This document shows, in pieces, positions 16,831 to 25,566 of a stretch of DNA of 64,000 nucleotides. The stretch spans positions 1 through 64,000 of the forward strand of contig NZ_BPRE01000010.1 of assembly GCF_022179765.1 (NCBI RefSeq). The letters are read 5' to 3'. Positions within the stretch are counted from its first letter, which is position 1. Every line of letters starts with the position of its first letter. The notes under the pieces are model-generated. The model was given only the letters and a program-made list of their open reading frames with translations. It had not been told where the DNA came from and searched no databases. The stretch comes from Methylorubrum suomiense. GTDB taxonomy: Bacteria > Pseudomonadota > Alphaproteobacteria > Rhizobiales > Beijerinckiaceae. A program made the translations under genes and the position numbers.

Positions 16831-16894
16831 TTCGTTTGAGATCATTAATGACTTGATAGGTTAATCGAGTGGTGACGGTACGTATTGAAAAATC

Positions 16895-17506
16895 TTAAGG
16901 TTCGGCTCGTCCGTCGGGGCTGGGCAAATCATGAAATCTGCCGCGACCGTAGACCAGTGCGCCGGACTCCGCGCCGAGCCGCACCTCGCGCACGGCACCG
17001 AGCAGGATGGCGTGACTGTGCCGCTCGATGACCTCTTCCAGGTCGCAATCGATGATCGCCTGTGCGCCGGTCAGGCCGGACGCGCCCGAGGCCATGGTGG
17101 TCCATTCGGAGCCAAGGTAGCGGGCCGGACCGCGCAGGGAGCCGATTCCGGCAAAGCGCTCGGCGATGGAACGGTGCCCGTCGGCCAGGATGCTGACGCA
17201 GAAATGTCGGCGCTGGACGATCACCGGCCAGGTCGCGGAGGCGCGATTGACGCAGACCAGCATGGTCGGGGGATCGACGGAGAGCGACACGGCCGAGGTA
17301 GCGGTGAGCCCGACCCGATCCTCGCCGCTGCCCGCCGTCACCACGACGACGCCGCCGACGAGGCGGCGCATCGCCTGCTTCAGGAGGCCGGCATCGGCGA
17401 TCGGCGGGGGGACGCGATCGGCGGCCAGGCTCATCGCCCCCTCGGGCGGGGTGAGCCGGAGATTCGCTGCGAGGGAACTCCGAACCGCATCCATGGCATC
17501 GACCAC
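16895..17506 (-). CDS. Flavin reductase domain protein (HpaC/FMN reductase family)
   Basis: About 203 residues with the flavin-reductase-like fold: LKQAMRRLVGGVVVVTAG (about 43-60), GLTATSAVSLSVDPPTMLVC (about 66-85), then VNRASATWPVI and FCVSILADGHRSIAERFAG. These proteins give FMNH2 or FADH2, made with NAD(P)H, to a partner oxygenase. It is upstream of the carrier-protein operon on the same strand, 174 bases from the first carrier gene, beyond the AT-rich promoter region. A partnership with the ACAD-fold flavoprotein is therefore plausible. The start is uncertain: GTG 17506, ATG 17494, or the internal ATG at MSLAADR, which follows GAGGGGGC. A lone reductase for an unlinked oxygenase is the alternative. 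Confidence 0.83.
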   Translation of the reverse strand: MVDAMDAVRSSLAANLRLTPPEGAMSLAADRVPPPIADAGLLKQAMRRLVGGVVVVTAGSGEDRVGLTATSAVSLSVDPPTMLVCVNRASATWPVIVQRRHFCVSILADGHRSIAERFAGIGSLRGPARYLGSEWTTMASGASGLTGAQAIIDCDLEEVIERHSHAILLGAVREVRLGAESGALVYGRGRFHDLPSPDGRAEP

Positions 17507-17748
17507 TCGAAGGGCAGTGAATTCAGATCAATCCGGATCGATCGAGGCCCGCCGCGATCCGTTTCGAAACCGGACGTTATGGGTTCTGGCCTATGACGGC
17601 TCCGGTCTTCGGAGGCTCTTCTGCAAGTGAAGGGCCCAGCCAGAAGGGCCGATTTCTGTCCGGACGTGGCACGATTCCCATCCGAGGCGGGGGGACGTCC
17701 TGATCCGGGACAATGTGTTGAGTGGATCTTCCCGAAGAGGTTCGAGTG

Positions 17749-19437
17749 ATGTCTGAAGAGGCCGCGAGACCGCTCCCCCGAACCGCCGCCCAGGCCCTGG
17801 TCGATCAACTGGTCGCCAATGGCGTCGAGCATGTCTTCGCGGTGCCCGGCGAGAGCTACCTGCCGGTGCTCGATGCCCTCCACGATTCCGGCATCGCCAT
17901 CACCGTCTGCCGTCAGGAAGGCGGCGCGGCGATGATGGCGGAGGCGCATGGCAAGGCGACGGGCCGGCCCGGCATCTGCTTCGTGACCCGCGGTCCTGGC
18001 GCCACCAACGCCTCGGCCGGCATCCACATCGCCCAGCAGGATTCGACGCCGATGATCCTGTTCGTCGGTCAGATCGAGCGGGGCTTGCGCGACCGCGAAG
18101 CGTGGCAGGAGGTCGATTACCGCGCCGCCTTCGGGCCGATCTCGAAATGGGCGACCGAAATCGAGACGGGCGTGCGGGTGCCCGAATACGTCTCACGCGC
18201 CTTCCACACCGCCTGCGGGGGGCGGCCCGGTCCGGTGGTGATGGCGCTGCCGAAGGACATGCTGAAGGATCCGGCGCCGGGGCCTATCGCGCCGGCCTTC
18301 GCGCCGGTCGAGGCCGCGCCCGGGATCGAGGACATGGAGCGCTTGGCCGCCCTCCTTTCGGAGGCCCAAAACCCCTTCCTGCTGCTCGGCGGCAGCCGCT
18401 GGGACGAGCGGGCCTACGCCGATCTGCGCGCCTTCGCGGAACGCTTCGATCTGCCGGTCGCCACCAGCTATCGCCGCCTGCCCCTGTTCGACCCGCTCCA
18501 CCCGAATTACGCGGGCGATCTCGGCCTTGCCGCCAATCTCAAGCTGGTGGCACGGGTCAAGGCGGCCGATCTGTTGATCGTGCTCGGCGGGCGCCTCGGC
18601 GAGGTGGCGAGCCAGATGTACGCGCTCCTCGATATTCCGGCGCCGCGCACGCGCCTCGTCCACATCCATCCGGGGCCGGAGGAACTCGGCCGGGTCTACG
18701 TCCCGCATCTCGCGATCAACGCTGCGCCAACGCGCATGGCCGCCGCCCTCGCACGGCTGCCCGCGCCCGCGTCGACGCCCTGGTCGGAAGCAACGCGTGC
18801 GGGTCACGCCGAGTATCTGGCCTGGAGCGAGACGGCCACGCCGCAGCCCGGCGCGGTCAATTTCGGCGCGGTGATGATCCAGCTGCGCGAGGCGCTGCCC
18901 ACGGACGCGATCCTGTGCAACGGCGCGGGCAATTACGCCGCCTGGATCCACCGCTTCTACCGCTTCCGCCGGCTCGCCACCCACATGGCGCCGACCTCCG
19001 GCTCGATGGGCTACGGCGTGCCGTCCGCGGTGGCGATGAAGCGTCTTTATCCCGAGCGGATCGTCATCTCGCTCAACGGCGACGGTGATTTCCTGATGAA
19101 CGGCCAGGAATTCGCGACGGCCGTGCAGTACGGACTGAACATCGTCTGCATCGTTGCCGACAATGCCAGCTACGGCACGATCCGGATGCATCAGGAGCGC
19201 GATTTTCCAGGCCGCGTCTGTGCCACCGACCTCGTGAATCCGGATTTTGCCGCCTATGCCCGCGCCTTCGGCGGCGTCGGCTTCACGGTCGAGCGGACCG
19301 AGGATTTCCCGGCGGCGCTCGACGCGGCGCTCGCGGCCCATCGGCCGGCGATCATCCACGTGAAGATCGCCGTCGACGCGATCGCGCCGGGCGCGACGCT
19401 GACGGCCATCCGCGAGAAGGCGCTGGCGGGACAGTAA
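17749..19437 (+). CDS. ThDP-dependent enzyme, acetolactate-synthase-like large subunit
   Basis: 562 residues with the three ThDP domains. The PYR domain has the catalytic Glu57 in CRQEGGAAMMAEA and RGPGATNASAG. The middle Rossmann domain follows. The PP domain has GDGDFLMNGQEFATAVQYGL, then NIVCIVADNASYGTI, the Mg/ThDP site. ATG 17749 has AAGAGG about ten bases upstream. No small regulatory subunit gene is nearby and the enzyme is not in an ilv operon, so it may be a specialised decarboxylase or carboligase rather than the housekeeping synthase. It is divergent from the flavin reductase and convergent with the aminotransferase, so it may serve the same accessory pathway. Substrate unknown. 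Confidence 0.85.
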   Translation: MSEEAARPLPRTAAQALVDQLVANGVEHVFAVPGESYLPVLDALHDSGIAITVCRQEGGAAMMAEAHGKATGRPGICFVTRGPGATNASAGIHIAQQDSTPMILFVGQIERGLRDREAWQEVDYRAAFGPISKWATEIETGVRVPEYVSRAFHTACGGRPGPVVMALPKDMLKDPAPGPIAPAFAPVEAAPGIEDMERLAALLSEAQNPFLLLGGSRWDERAYADLRAFAERFDLPVATSYRRLPLFDPLHPNYAGDLGLAANLKLVARVKAADLLIVLGGRLGEVASQMYALLDIPAPRTRLVHIHPGPEELGRVYVPHLAINAAPTRMAAALARLPAPASTPWSEATRAGHAEYLAWSETATPQPGAVNFGAVMIQLREALPTDAILCNGAGNYAAWIHRFYRFRRLATHMAPTSGSMGYGVPSAVAMKRLYPERIVISLNGDGDFLMNGQEFATAVQYGLNIVCIVADNASYGTIRMHQERDFPGRVCATDLVNPDFAAYARAFGGVGFTVERTEDFPAALDAALAAHRPAIIHVKIAVDAIAPGATLTAIREKALAGQ

Positions 19438-19443
19438 GAAGAT

Positions 19444-19461
19444 CCTCCGCCCCTGCGGAGG
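19444..19461. terminator. Hairpin between the convergent ThDP enzyme and aminotransferase genes
   Basis: CCTCCGC (19444-19450) pairs with GCGGAGG (19455-19461) around CCCT, seven bases after the ThDP enzyme stop. No T run on either side. It is a modest terminator candidate for two converging genes. Confidence 0.4.
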
Positions 19462-19507
19462 GCAGGGGACCCGCGAGTACGACGCGGGGGGAAGGCCGAG
19501 CGCTCAG

Positions 19508-20386
19508 CTAAGCCATCCGCCCGTGCGCGAAGTCCCAGTACAATTGCCGCGCCATGCGGAACATCGGACCCGGCTCGAACCGCACGTCGTCGAGCCCCGT
19601 CACCGGTGCCACCTTGGCGAAGTTACCGGCGGTGAACACCTCGTCGGCCTTGAGGAAATCGTCGTAGCGCAGCGTCTTCTCGATCACTGCGACGCCGGCC
19701 TTCCGCAGAAGCGCGATGACCCGCGCGCGGGTGATGCCGGCCAGGAACACCCCGTTCGGCACCGGCGTGTAGACGATTCCGTCGCGGGCGAGGAACGCGT
19801 TGGCATTGGCGAATTCGGCGACGTTGCCGAGGCCGTCGAGCATCAGGCAATTGCCGAAGCCGCGCGAGAGCGCCTCCGTCAGCGCGCGGGCGCCGTTCGG
19901 GTAGAGGCAGCCCGCCTTGGCATCGACCGGGGCGACCTCGATCGAGGGGCGGCGGAAGGGGGAGAGCGTCGCCCGCACGCCGGACGGCAGCGGCATCGGC
20001 GCGTGATAGATCGAGAGGCACCAATTGGTGGAGGCGGGATCGAAACGCACGCCGCCGGCGAAGCCGCTCTCCGCCCAGTACATCGGTCGGATGTAGAGTT
20101 CGGCGTCGGGCGCGAAGCGCGACAGGCCCTGCGCGACGAGATCGCTCCAGGCTTCGACCGTCACTTTCGGTTCCAGGCCCAATGCGACGGCCGACCGGTT
20201 GACCCGGGCGAGATGAAGATCGAGGTCGGGCGTCACGCCCTCGAAGGCGCGGGCGCCGTCGAACACCGTGGAGCCGAGCCACGCGCCGTGGCTGCGCGGC
20301 CCCATGATCCGGACGTTTCCGGGGTGCCATGCACCCTCGAAGAACGTCCAAGTGTCGATCGTCGCGTCGATCTCCGGCGTCGTCAT
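19508..20386 (-). CDS. Class IV aminotransferase (branched-chain / D-amino acid transaminase fold)
   Basis: 292 residues of fold-type IV PLP enzyme. The N-domain has FFEGAWHPGNVRIMG and GSTVFDGARAFEGV. The PLP Lys is expected in DAKAGCLYPNGARAL (about 158-172). The C-domain carries DGLGNVAEFANANAFLARDG and the phosphate-binding GVFLAGITRARVI. Start ATG 20386. The KxxxLYPN context differs from the KTTNYLxN of standard IlvE, so substrate range is uncertain. It is followed upstream by a cupin gene 79 bases away on the same strand, likely one operon, and converges with the ThDP enzyme. Transamination of an alpha-keto acid made by that enzyme would be logical but is unproven. Confidence 0.83.
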   Translation of the reverse strand: MTTPEIDATIDTWTFFEGAWHPGNVRIMGPRSHGAWLGSTVFDGARAFEGVTPDLDLHLARVNRSAVALGLEPKVTVEAWSDLVAQGLSRFAPDAELYIRPMYWAESGFAGGVRFDPASTNWCLSIYHAPMPLPSGVRATLSPFRRPSIEVAPVDAKAGCLYPNGARALTEALSRGFGNCLMLDGLGNVAEFANANAFLARDGIVYTPVPNGVFLAGITRARVIALLRKAGVAVIEKTLRYDDFLKADEVFTAGNFAKVAPVTGLDDVRFEPGPMFRMARQLYWDFAHGRMA

Positions 20387-20465
20387 GGCGTGTGCCTCGA
20401 AGAGGAGATGCCTCGAAGGGGGAGAAGCGGGGCCGGCGTGGCGGCCCCGAGGCTGGGCGTGCCGA

Positions 20466-20924
20466 TCAGGCCGCTTCGAACAGGCCGCCGCCGACGGTCG
20501 GCGAGGACTTGCGGCGCAGCATCTTCTTGACCTTGTTGAGCGCCCGCAGCGCCAGTGCGAGATATTTCGGCTGGGTCTGGCGGCAGAAGGCGACCTTCCG
20601 CACGTAGTTCTCGACATGCCAGTGGCACACGGCGCCGCGGGGAATGAACAGCACGTCGCCCGCCACGAAGGTCTTGGCCGGATTGATGCCGTCGCTGATC
20701 GTGGCCGATCCCTCGAGGAAGTGGATCGTCTCGTCGATGTCGTAGTGCCACTCGAACTTGCCGGCGGTGCAGTCCCAGACGAGCGTCCAGGCCAGCCGGT
20801 CGGCGCTGCGCGACAGCATGGTGTTGCGCGCGATCGGCATCCCCTCGTGAATCCAGCTCGGCTCGATCGGAGCCGACCGCAGATCGCCCGTCGTCACGGA
20901 CGGAATCATCGGGGTGGTAGACAC
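20466..20924 (-). CDS. Small cupin-domain protein (DUF861/Cupin_3-like)
   Basis: 152 residues with one beta-barrel cupin core: FEWHYDIDETIHFLEGSATI (about 56-75) and GDVLFIPRGAVCHWHVENYV (about 86-105), which hold the two cupin motifs with His, Glu and His as possible metal ligands. Cys127-region and basic C-terminus are not assigned. GTG 20924 has GAGGAAG just upstream, better than the longer open frame. First gene of a presumed operon with the class IV aminotransferase. Proteins of this group include ureidoglycine aminohydrolase-like enzymes and many uncharacterised ones; activity here is unknown. Confidence 0.75.
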   Translation of the reverse strand: MSTTPMIPSVTTGDLRSAPIEPSWIHEGMPIARNTMLSRSADRLAWTLVWDCTAGKFEWHYDIDETIHFLEGSATISDGINPAKTFVAGDVLFIPRGAVCHWHVENYVRKVAFCRQTQPKYLALALRALNKVKKMLRRKSSPTVGGGLFEAA

Positions 20925-21350
20925 GTCTTCCTCGCTTCGGGTCGTCGGGCGTCCAGGACCACTCCGGAGGCGCCTCAATCAAGCAGCACCACAAACGTCT
21001 TGTTCTTGCAAGAAACTCTATCTGATATGGCTAACGCCGATACGGTGAAGATTGAAATTGAGGCTCAACGGTGACTTGGCTCTGAAGTAGAGTGATCGAA
21101 ACGGCACGGTTGCTTCACGGAGAGACGCTGAATCTACGCAGAATTCCGCAACCATGCGGCTCGAAAATGCCTCGATGACCAGTGCGTTCAGAGGCCATCT
21201 CACTGATCTTTCGGAAAAATCAACCGGCGAGCGGGACAGTATCGGCCTCGCCGGGCGCCGCGGATCGCGTGCCGTTTCGGCACATCTCGGCGTGGTCCCG
21301 GCCTTGCGGCTGGCCCGCCGACCCTCGGGTTCCAGGGACGACACGTCACC
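20925..21350. other. Divergent intergenic region upstream of metY and the cupin gene
   Basis: 426 bases, AT-rich near 20985-21110, so promoters for both directions probably lie there. Genes for sulfhydrylases and MetA often have a SAM riboswitch in alphaproteobacteria, so the plus strand was read for SAM-II and SAH features; none was convincing. No other feature was identified. Confidence 0.45.
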
Positions 21351-22643
21351 ATGCGCAGCGAAACGATCGCGGTCCACGCCGGCTTCGAGCACGATCCGAC
21401 CACCCACGCGGTCGCCGTGCCGATCTATCAGAGCGTCGCCTACGCCTTCGACAGCGCCGATCACGGCGCCGCCCTGTTCAACCTTGAGGAGGAGGGCTTC
21501 CGCTACAGCCGCATCGCGAATCCGACCGTCGCGGTTCTGGAGCGGCGCGTGGCGGAACTGGAAGGCGGCCATGCGGCGCTCGCCGTCGCCACCGGTCAGG
21601 CCGCGCTCCACTACGCCATCGCGACGCTCGCCGATCACGGCGGCAACATCGTCTGCGTGCCCCAGCTCTACGGCACGACCCACACGCTGCTCGCCCACGT
21701 GCTGCCGCGCCAGGGCATCACCACCCGCTTCGCCGCGAGCGACCGCCCCGAGGACATCGAGAAGCTGATCGATCGCCAGACCCGCGCGGTCTACTGCGAG
21801 TCGATCGGCAACCCGGCCGGCAACATCTGCGATATCGAGGCTCTGGCGAAAGTGGCGCACGCCCACGGTGTGCCGCTCGTCGTCGACAACACCGTTCCGA
21901 CCCCGATCCTGATGCGGCCGATCGATTACGGGGCCGACATCGTCATCGCCTCGCTCACCAAGTTCATGGGCGGGCACGGCACCACGCTCGGCGGCATCAT
22001 CGTCGATTCCGGTCGTTTCGACTGGAAGGCCGAGCCCGAGCGCTTCCCGCAATTCTCGACGCCGGACGTGTCCTATCACGGCCTCGTCTACGCCGATCAT
22101 TTCGGCCGCGGCGCCTTCGCCGCCCGGGCCCGCAGCGTCTACCAGCGCACCACCGGTGCAGTGCTTCCGGCGATGTCCGCCTTCCTGCTGCTTCAGGGCA
22201 TCGAGACGGTGGCGCTCCGCGTCGAGCGCCACGTCCAGAACGCCCGCAAGGTCGCCGAGTACCTCCGCGCCCATCCCGGCATCGACTGGGTGAACTATGC
22301 CGGCTTTCCCGACAGCCCCCACCACGCCATGGCGACCAAGTATCTCGGCGGCGAGGGCTCCTCGCTTCTCACCTTCGGCGTGAAGGGTGGGTTCGAGGCC
22401 GGCAAGACCTTCTACGATGCGCTCAAGCTGGTGAAGCGCTTGGTCAATATCGGCGACGCCAAGTCGCTCGCCTGCCACCCGGCCTCGACCACCCATCGCC
22501 AGATGACGCCCGACGAGCAACGGGTGGCGGGCGTGCTGCCCGAGACCATCCGCATCAGCGTCGGCATCGAGCATATCGACGACATTGTCGCCGATCTCGA
22601 TCAGGCGCTGGCCGCCGCCCGGCCCCTCGCCCGCGCCGCCTGA
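21351..22643 (+). CDS. metY: O-acylhomoserine sulfhydrylase (Cys/Met metabolism PLP enzyme)
   Basis: 430 residues of the Cys/Met metabolism PLP family. Signatures are YSRIANPTVAVLERRVAELE (about 52-71), the PLP-phosphate loop ATGQAALHYAI, VVDNTVPTP (Asp179 pairs with the PLP ring N), and the Schiff-base Lys204 in SLTKFMGGHGTTLGG. The length and the VYCESIGNPAGNICDIEA stretch fit O-acetylhomoserine sulfhydrylase, which makes homocysteine directly from sulfide. ATG 21351. It is followed 54 bases later by the MetA-like gene, so the pair gives acyl-homoserine and then homocysteine. Whether acetyl or succinyl ester is used depends on the MetA specificity. Confidence 0.9.
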   Translation: MRSETIAVHAGFEHDPTTHAVAVPIYQSVAYAFDSADHGAALFNLEEEGFRYSRIANPTVAVLERRVAELEGGHAALAVATGQAALHYAIATLADHGGNIVCVPQLYGTTHTLLAHVLPRQGITTRFAASDRPEDIEKLIDRQTRAVYCESIGNPAGNICDIEALAKVAHAHGVPLVVDNTVPTPILMRPIDYGADIVIASLTKFMGGHGTTLGGIIVDSGRFDWKAEPERFPQFSTPDVSYHGLVYADHFGRGAFAARARSVYQRTTGAVLPAMSAFLLLQGIETVALRVERHVQNARKVAEYLRAHPGIDWVNYAGFPDSPHHAMATKYLGGEGSSLLTFGVKGGFEAGKTFYDALKLVKRLVNIGDAKSLACHPASTTHRQMTPDEQRVAGVLPETIRISVGIEHIDDIVADLDQALAAARPLARAA

Positions 22644-22697
22644 GGCGTCAGCCGGGCGCGCCCGGTCCATCCCGTCCCGTTTCGAGAGGAGAGACCC

Positions 22698-23705
22698 ATG
22701 CTGGAACACGGTGGCTCCGGTGCGGCCTACGGCGAAACCGGTCTCGTCGACACCGTTCCGCCATTTCTGAGCGAGGCGGCGGCCCCGGCGCCGCGCCTGC
22801 GGATCGGCCTCCTCAACAACATGCCGGACACCGCCCTGGTCCAGACCGAGCGTCAATTCCGGCGCCTGATCGGTCCCGAGGTCGAGTTGCGCTTCTTCAG
22901 CCTCGCCTCGGTGCCGCGCGGACCGCTCGCCCGCGCGCATCTCGATCGGTTCTACGCACCGCACACCGCCCTGCCGACGGCGGGCCTCGACGCCCTCGTG
23001 ATCACCGGCTCCGAACCGAAGGCCGCCCGCCTCGATGCCGAGCCCTATTACGCGGATTTCACCGCCGTGGTGGACTGGGCCGCCCAGGCCACCACCTCGA
23101 CGCTGTTCTCCTGCCTCGCGGCGCATGCCGCCGTGTTGCATCTCGACGGAATCGAGCGTCGTCCGCTGCCGGCCAAGCATTCGGGCGTCTATCCCTGCGC
23201 GGCGTCCCAGCCTCACCCGCTGCTCTCCGGCATGGCGCCGGTGATGCCGGTGCCGCATTCCCGCTGGAACGATCTGCCCGAGGGCGAACTCGCGGCGAAG
23301 GGCTATACGGTGCTGCGCCGCTCGGAGGCCGTGGGCGTCGATCTGTTCGTGCGTGAGGGCGCGAGCCTGATGGTGTTCCTCCAGGGGCATCCGGAATACG
23401 AGATCGATACCCTCGCCCGCGAATACCGCCGGGACATCGGCCGCTTCCTCGAGGGTAGCCGCGACACCTGCCCGGGAATTCCTGAGAATTACTACAGCGA
23501 CGACGCGATCGAGCGCCTCGAAACCTTCGCGGAACTCGCCCGGATCAAGCGTGCGCTCTCGCTTCACGCCGATTTCCCCGACATGGCGGCGACGCCGCCC
23601 CGCCCCGCCGCCTGGCAGGACGGGGCCGCGCGCCTCTTCCGCAACTGGCTGTCCCTGGTCGCCGCAAACCGCGCCCTGCGCGCGACCGCCGAGGCGGTCG
23701 CCTGA
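22698..23705 (+). CDS. metA: Homoserine O-acyltransferase (MetA/HTS family)
   Basis: 335 residues of the glutamine-amidotransferase-like MetA fold. It has LLNNMPDTALVQTERQFRRL (39-58), the catalytic Cys139 in LFSCLAAHAAVLHLDGI, KHSGVY, the HSRWND stretch and the catalytic His/Glu in FLQGHPEYEIDTLAREY. It transfers an acyl group from succinyl- or acetyl-CoA to homoserine. Next to a sulfhydrylase, either ester can be used. Residues decide acetyl against succinyl but the assignment is not safe by eye. ATG 22698 follows a purine-rich GAGAGGAGAGAC ribosome site. Confidence 0.92.
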   Translation: MLEHGGSGAAYGETGLVDTVPPFLSEAAAPAPRLRIGLLNNMPDTALVQTERQFRRLIGPEVELRFFSLASVPRGPLARAHLDRFYAPHTALPTAGLDALVITGSEPKAARLDAEPYYADFTAVVDWAAQATTSTLFSCLAAHAAVLHLDGIERRPLPAKHSGVYPCAASQPHPLLSGMAPVMPVPHSRWNDLPEGELAAKGYTVLRRSEAVGVDLFVREGASLMVFLQGHPEYEIDTLAREYRRDIGRFLEGSRDTCPGIPENYYSDDAIERLETFAELARIKRALSLHADFPDMAATPPRPAAWQDGAARLFRNWLSLVAANRALRATAEAVA

Positions 23706-23769
23706 GGCGGGCAATATCCCCGCGAGGGGAGAAGCGCGGCCGCCTTCGGCGCGATCGATTGGACATCGC

Positions 23770-25566
23770 ATGACGACCCTGCAGACCGATCTCTCCCCCA
23801 CCGCGATCCCGCCGCGTGTCTCCTCCACGGCGGGTTGGATCGGGGCGCTGGCGCGCACCGCCCGCATCGACGCGCATCCGGAGCGGATCTTCCCCCTCGT
23901 CCTCGATGCCATTGCCGCCGAGCGGGCGGGCGCGCCCGCCCTGATCGGCACCGACGAGACATTGTCCCACGGCGATCTCGCGGCGCGGCGGCATCGCTAC
24001 GCCCGCTGGGCCCTGGCGCAGGGGTTCTCCAAGGGCGACACGGTCGCGCTGCTGATGCCAAACCGGCCCGATTATCTCGCGATCTGGCTCGGCCTGACCC
24101 GCATCGGCCTGCGCGTGGCGTTGCTCAACATCCATCTGCGCGAGCGGGGCCTTGCCCATTGCATCGATGCGGCCGCGCCGCGCCTCGTCATCGCGGCGAC
24201 CGATCTCGCCGAGGCGCTCGAGGGCGCGTGGCCGCACCTCGTCTCGCAGCCTGCCTTGTGCTGGCAGGGCGAGGGGGCCGAGACCTCGCTCGCGACCCAG
24301 AGCGCCGGTTTCAGCGGCGAGCCGCTCGGCCCCGAGGAAGCGCCGACGGTGACCCTGCGCGATCCCGCGCTCCTGATCTACACCTCCGGCACCACCGGCC
24401 TGCCGAAGGCCGCCCATGTGAGCCACCACCGCATCATGATGTGGACCCACTGGTTCGCCGGCCTCGTCGATCCGGGGCCGGACGACCGGATGTACGATTG
24501 TCTGCCGCTCTATCACAGCGTCGGCGGTGTCGTGGCCCCCGGCAGCGTGCTCCTGGGCGGCGGCTCCGTCGTCATCCGCGAAAAATTCTCGGCGCGCCGG
24601 TTCTGGTCGGATGTCGCCGAAACCGGCGCGACCCTTTTCCAGTATATCGGCGAGCTGTGCCGCTACCTGACCCTGGCCCCGCCCGACCCGCAGGAGCGGG
24701 CGCATTCCCTCCGCCTCTGCACCGGCAACGGCCTGCGCCCGGAGGTCTGGGAACGCTTCCAGGCGCGGTTCGCCATTCCCCGCATCCTCGAATTCTACGC
24801 GGCGACCGAGGGCACGCTCTCGCTCTACAATGTCGAGGGTCGGGTCGGGGCGGTCGGCCGGGTGCCGAGCTTTATGGCCCGCCGCTCGCCCGCCCTCATC
24901 GTCCGGCACGACGTGACGACCGGCCTGCCCCTGCGCGACGCCGAGGGCCGCTGCGTCCCGGCCGCGTTCGGCGAGGCCGGCGAATTGCTCGGCCGTTTGT
25001 CGGACAAGGCCGAGTACACGTTCGAGGGCTACACCAACGCCGCCGAGAGCGACCGCAAGGTGCTGCGCGACGTGCTGAAGCCGGGCGATGCCTGGATGCG
25101 CACCGGCGACCTGATGCGGCGCGACGCGCAGGGCTATTTCTACTTCGTCGACCGCATCGGCGACACCTTCCGCTGGAAGGGCGAGAACGTCGCCACCACC
25201 GAGGTCGCGGAGGCGCTGGCCCGCAGCGAGGGCGTCGCGGAGGCCTGCGTCTACGGCGTCGCGGTGCCGGGCGCCGACGGGCGCGCCGGCATGGCCGCCC
25301 TCACGGTCGGGCCCGGCTTCGATCTCGAACGGCTCCACGCGGACTTGGTCGAACGGCTGCCGTCCTACGCCCGGCCGCTGTTCCTCCGCCTTACGGAAGA
25401 GCTCGGCCATACCGAGACCTTCAAGCAGAAGAAGGCGGTCCTTGCCGAGGAGGGCTACGATCCCGCCCGCACCGGCGATCCGCTCTTCCTCGATCGCGAC
25501 GGTGCTTACTGCGCGATCGATCCGGCCCTCTACGCTCGGATCGCGGCCGGCACCCTGCGGCTCTAG
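23770..25566 (+). CDS. Long-chain acyl-CoA synthetase, FATP/FadD6-like
   Basis: 598 residues of the ANL superfamily. Motifs are LIYTSGTTGLPKAAHVSHHR (about 199-218), EFYAATEGTLSLYN (about 340-353), AWMRTGDLMRRDAQGYFYFV (about 438-457) and DRIGDTFRWKGENVATTEVA, whose FRWKGENV form is characteristic of the very-long-chain/FATP (SLC27) branch. No C-terminal Gly-Lys A10 is obvious, but FKQKKAVLAEEGYDP near the end supplies it. ATG 23770 is favoured over earlier in-frame codons inside the end of metA. 64 bases separate it from metA. Probably fatty-acid activation; carrier proteins are not encoded nearby on this strand. Confidence 0.88.
   Translation: MTTLQTDLSPTAIPPRVSSTAGWIGALARTARIDAHPERIFPLVLDAIAAERAGAPALIGTDETLSHGDLAARRHRYARWALAQGFSKGDTVALLMPNRPDYLAIWLGLTRIGLRVALLNIHLRERGLAHCIDAAAPRLVIAATDLAEALEGAWPHLVSQPALCWQGEGAETSLATQSAGFSGEPLGPEEAPTVTLRDPALLIYTSGTTGLPKAAHVSHHRIMMWTHWFAGLVDPGPDDRMYDCLPLYHSVGGVVAPGSVLLGGGSVVIREKFSARRFWSDVAETGATLFQYIGELCRYLTLAPPDPQERAHSLRLCTGNGLRPEVWERFQARFAIPRILEFYAATEGTLSLYNVEGRVGAVGRVPSFMARRSPALIVRHDVTTGLPLRDAEGRCVPAAFGEAGELLGRLSDKAEYTFEGYTNAAESDRKVLRDVLKPGDAWMRTGDLMRRDAQGYFYFVDRIGDTFRWKGENVATTEVAEALARSEGVAEACVYGVAVPGADGRAGMAALTVGPGFDLERLHADLVERLPSYARPLFLRLTEELGHTETFKQKKAVLAEEGYDPARTGDPLFLDRDGAYCAIDPALYARIAAGTLRL

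Noticed and set aside
20985..21350. SAM-II or SAH riboswitch upstream of metY
   Set aside because: The expected core with a GCTAAA-type pairing strand and the upstream stem could not be assembled; GGCTAACG at 21030 alone is not enough. A covariance search would settle it.
21018..23951. A 977-residue minus-strand frame over metY and metA
   Set aside because: Shadow frame; both plus-strand genes have catalytic residues in place.
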